From Candidatus Njordarchaeum guaymasense (lineage in GTDB: Archaea; Asgardarchaeota; Njordarchaeia; Njordarchaeales; Njordarchaeaceae), in contig JAUQYT010000099.1 in NCBI GenBank assembly GCA_030587605.1, positions 1-13,752 of the forward strand: a stretch of 13,752 nt of DNA. The letters are read 5' to 3'. Under the pieces are notes generated by a model. That model did not search any database. It was not told where the DNA came from and saw nothing but the letters and a program-made list of their open reading frames with translations. Made by a program: the position numbers and the translations under genes. The number at the start of each line of letters is the position of its first letter. Positions within the stretch are counted from its first letter, which is position 1. Shown here in pieces: positions 12,936 to 13,752 of the stretch.

Positions 12936-13752
12936 TCACTTTATCTTGTCAATCTGCACCTTGCGTATTGCCAACAGGTAGGAACTCATAAGCACCAGAG
13001 CGATACCTAGAAAGAGGAGTGGCAGGGAATACACAAATGGGGGCGTCAGTCCGAAGACGAACAAGTAGATAAACGCTGGAGTGACTTGCGTCGGCAATTG
13101 CTGGAGCGTATTAAGCGTACTTGCTTGACCATACTTGTAAGCCGTCTGTTGATTTGCCACAGCAAATACGTTCCCCAGCGGTGTAAGAATGCAGGCCAAA
13201 GTAAAGAACATCCATTCGCTAGAAGTCGCAGTGCCTTGGAGAACCTTCAGAATTGTTCCCGATAGTGGAGCGATCCAGAAATTAATCATCACCAACATGA
13301 AACCAGCTGCAAAGATAAGCAGAACAGCACGATTCTTTTGGTTCTTCTTTTGAATAGCAAAGAGAATCGCCCACATTGCGAAGAGAAACATCGTGAACAA
13401 GGTACTGTTAATGAGGAACCATTGAGCGCTATAGTCGAAGTTCACCATGTTAATGGAAAGCTGGCTCAAACCCAGGAAGAAAATCGCGGCTATCATCAGT
13501 ACAATTCCGAAATAGTCCCATGTCCGAAGTCGTTCCTTGTTGATCCTCACCGATCCGACAGCGAGCACGATTAGACCCGAGTTCATAAGTCCTGGCACGA
13601 GCGCCGGACCGATGTACATATTGGCTCCGATGACTAATGCGACTGGAGCAAACATACCGAGAATGATCCCGAGAAGCCACACTGGATTTCTTACTAGTGA
13701 ACGAAAGAATCTTTCTTCTTTTGCTTTTGTAGGAATTTCATTGACCGCCTTC
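12936..13752 (-). CDS. DMT/NIPA-like membrane transporter, paralogue 3 (N-terminus cut)
   Basis: The frame stays open to the right edge. I read the codons beyond 13682 as KAVNEIPTKAKEERFFRSLV, which matches the same position in paralogue 2, so the gene continues past the window and the first 25-30 codons are missing. A GTG at 13682 is an internal Val codon, not the start. The 272 visible residues keep the shared landmarks: ALVPGLMNSGLIVLAVGSVRINKERL, LLIFAAGFMLVMINFWIAPLSGTI and QTAYKYGQASTLNTLQQLPTQ, with the tail KVQIDKIK. It is the first of three copies in transcription order. The role is as for the other copies: an integral membrane carrier of unknown substrate. No T-run follows the stop; 155 bases downstream there is the TATA-like box of paralogue 2. 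Confidence 0.75.
   Translation of the reverse strand, partial: KAVNEIPTKAKEERFFRSLVRNPVWLLGIILGMFAPVALVIGANMYIGPALVPGLMNSGLIVLAVGSVRINKERLRTWDYFGIVLMIAAIFFLGLSQLSINMVNFDYSAQWFLINSTLFTMFLFAMWAILFAIQKKNQKNRAVLLIFAAGFMLVMINFWIAPLSGTILKVLQGTATSSEWMFFTLACILTPLGNVFAVANQQTAYKYGQASTLNTLQQLPTQVTPAFIYLFVFGLTPPFVYSLPLLFLGIALVLMSSYLLAIRKVQIDKIK

Noticed and set aside
12936..13682. 248-residue form of paralogue 3 starting at GTG 13682
   Set aside because: The GTG is an internal Val codon; the reading frame continues to the window edge and matches the N-terminal region of paralogue 2.

Overview
This window looks archaeal. Several starts sit 25-80 bases downstream of TATA-like boxes, and most genes carry a GGAG/GAGG ribosome binding site. 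The gene content also fits: a small single C2H2 zinc-finger protein, two DUF362 proteins, an ArsR-type regulator and many hypotheticals. Moderate GC and no heat-adapted codon bias suggest a mesophile. A Bathyarchaeia/TACK-like or Thermoplasmata-like source is my inference; no rRNA, tRNA or marker gene is present to fix it.

Left part (1-3175). A truncated major-facilitator transporter runs off the left edge on the minus strand, divergent from a UPF0173-type metallo-beta-lactamase-fold hydrolase. Next is a well-formed promoter and ribosome binding site for a 48-residue C2H2 zinc-finger protein that starts at TTG. It is easily missed because a longer, meaningless frame starts with ATG four bases earlier. 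A cysteine-free DUF362 protein follows on the minus strand, divergent from a 96-residue ArsR-like winged-helix regulator. The spacer between them holds repeated TGGCAAATTC half-sites that look like operators.

Middle (3176-7911). A longer DUF362 protein (minus strand), with a C-terminal extension carrying four cysteines in short motifs, is divergent from a plus-strand gene run. That run has two small Cys-pair hypotheticals overlapping as ATGA, a tandem-domain GNAT acetyltransferase, an NAD-type isocitrate/isopropylmalate-family dehydrogenase coupled through TAATG, and a small three-span membrane protein.

Right part (7954-13752). All genes are on the minus strand. Reading in transcription order, there are three consecutive paralogous multi-span DMT/NIPA-like membrane proteins (the first cut by the window edge), a class-V PLP aminotransferase of the alanine/serine-glyoxylate type, and a FAD-dependent oxidoreductase. 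The second and first transporters end in T-runs typical of terminators, the second with a perfect hairpin over its stop codon, so the transporters may be separate units. The aminotransferase and oxidoreductase are close enough to share a transcript, suggesting oxidation or transamination of a small amino or hydroxy acid; the substrate is not visible in the sequence.

There is no CRISPR array, insertion sequence, phage gene or recognised defence system. The least-described items are the C2H2 microprotein with its upstream repeats, the operator-like array before the ArsR gene, the Cys-bearing DUF362 protein, and the triplicated transporter.
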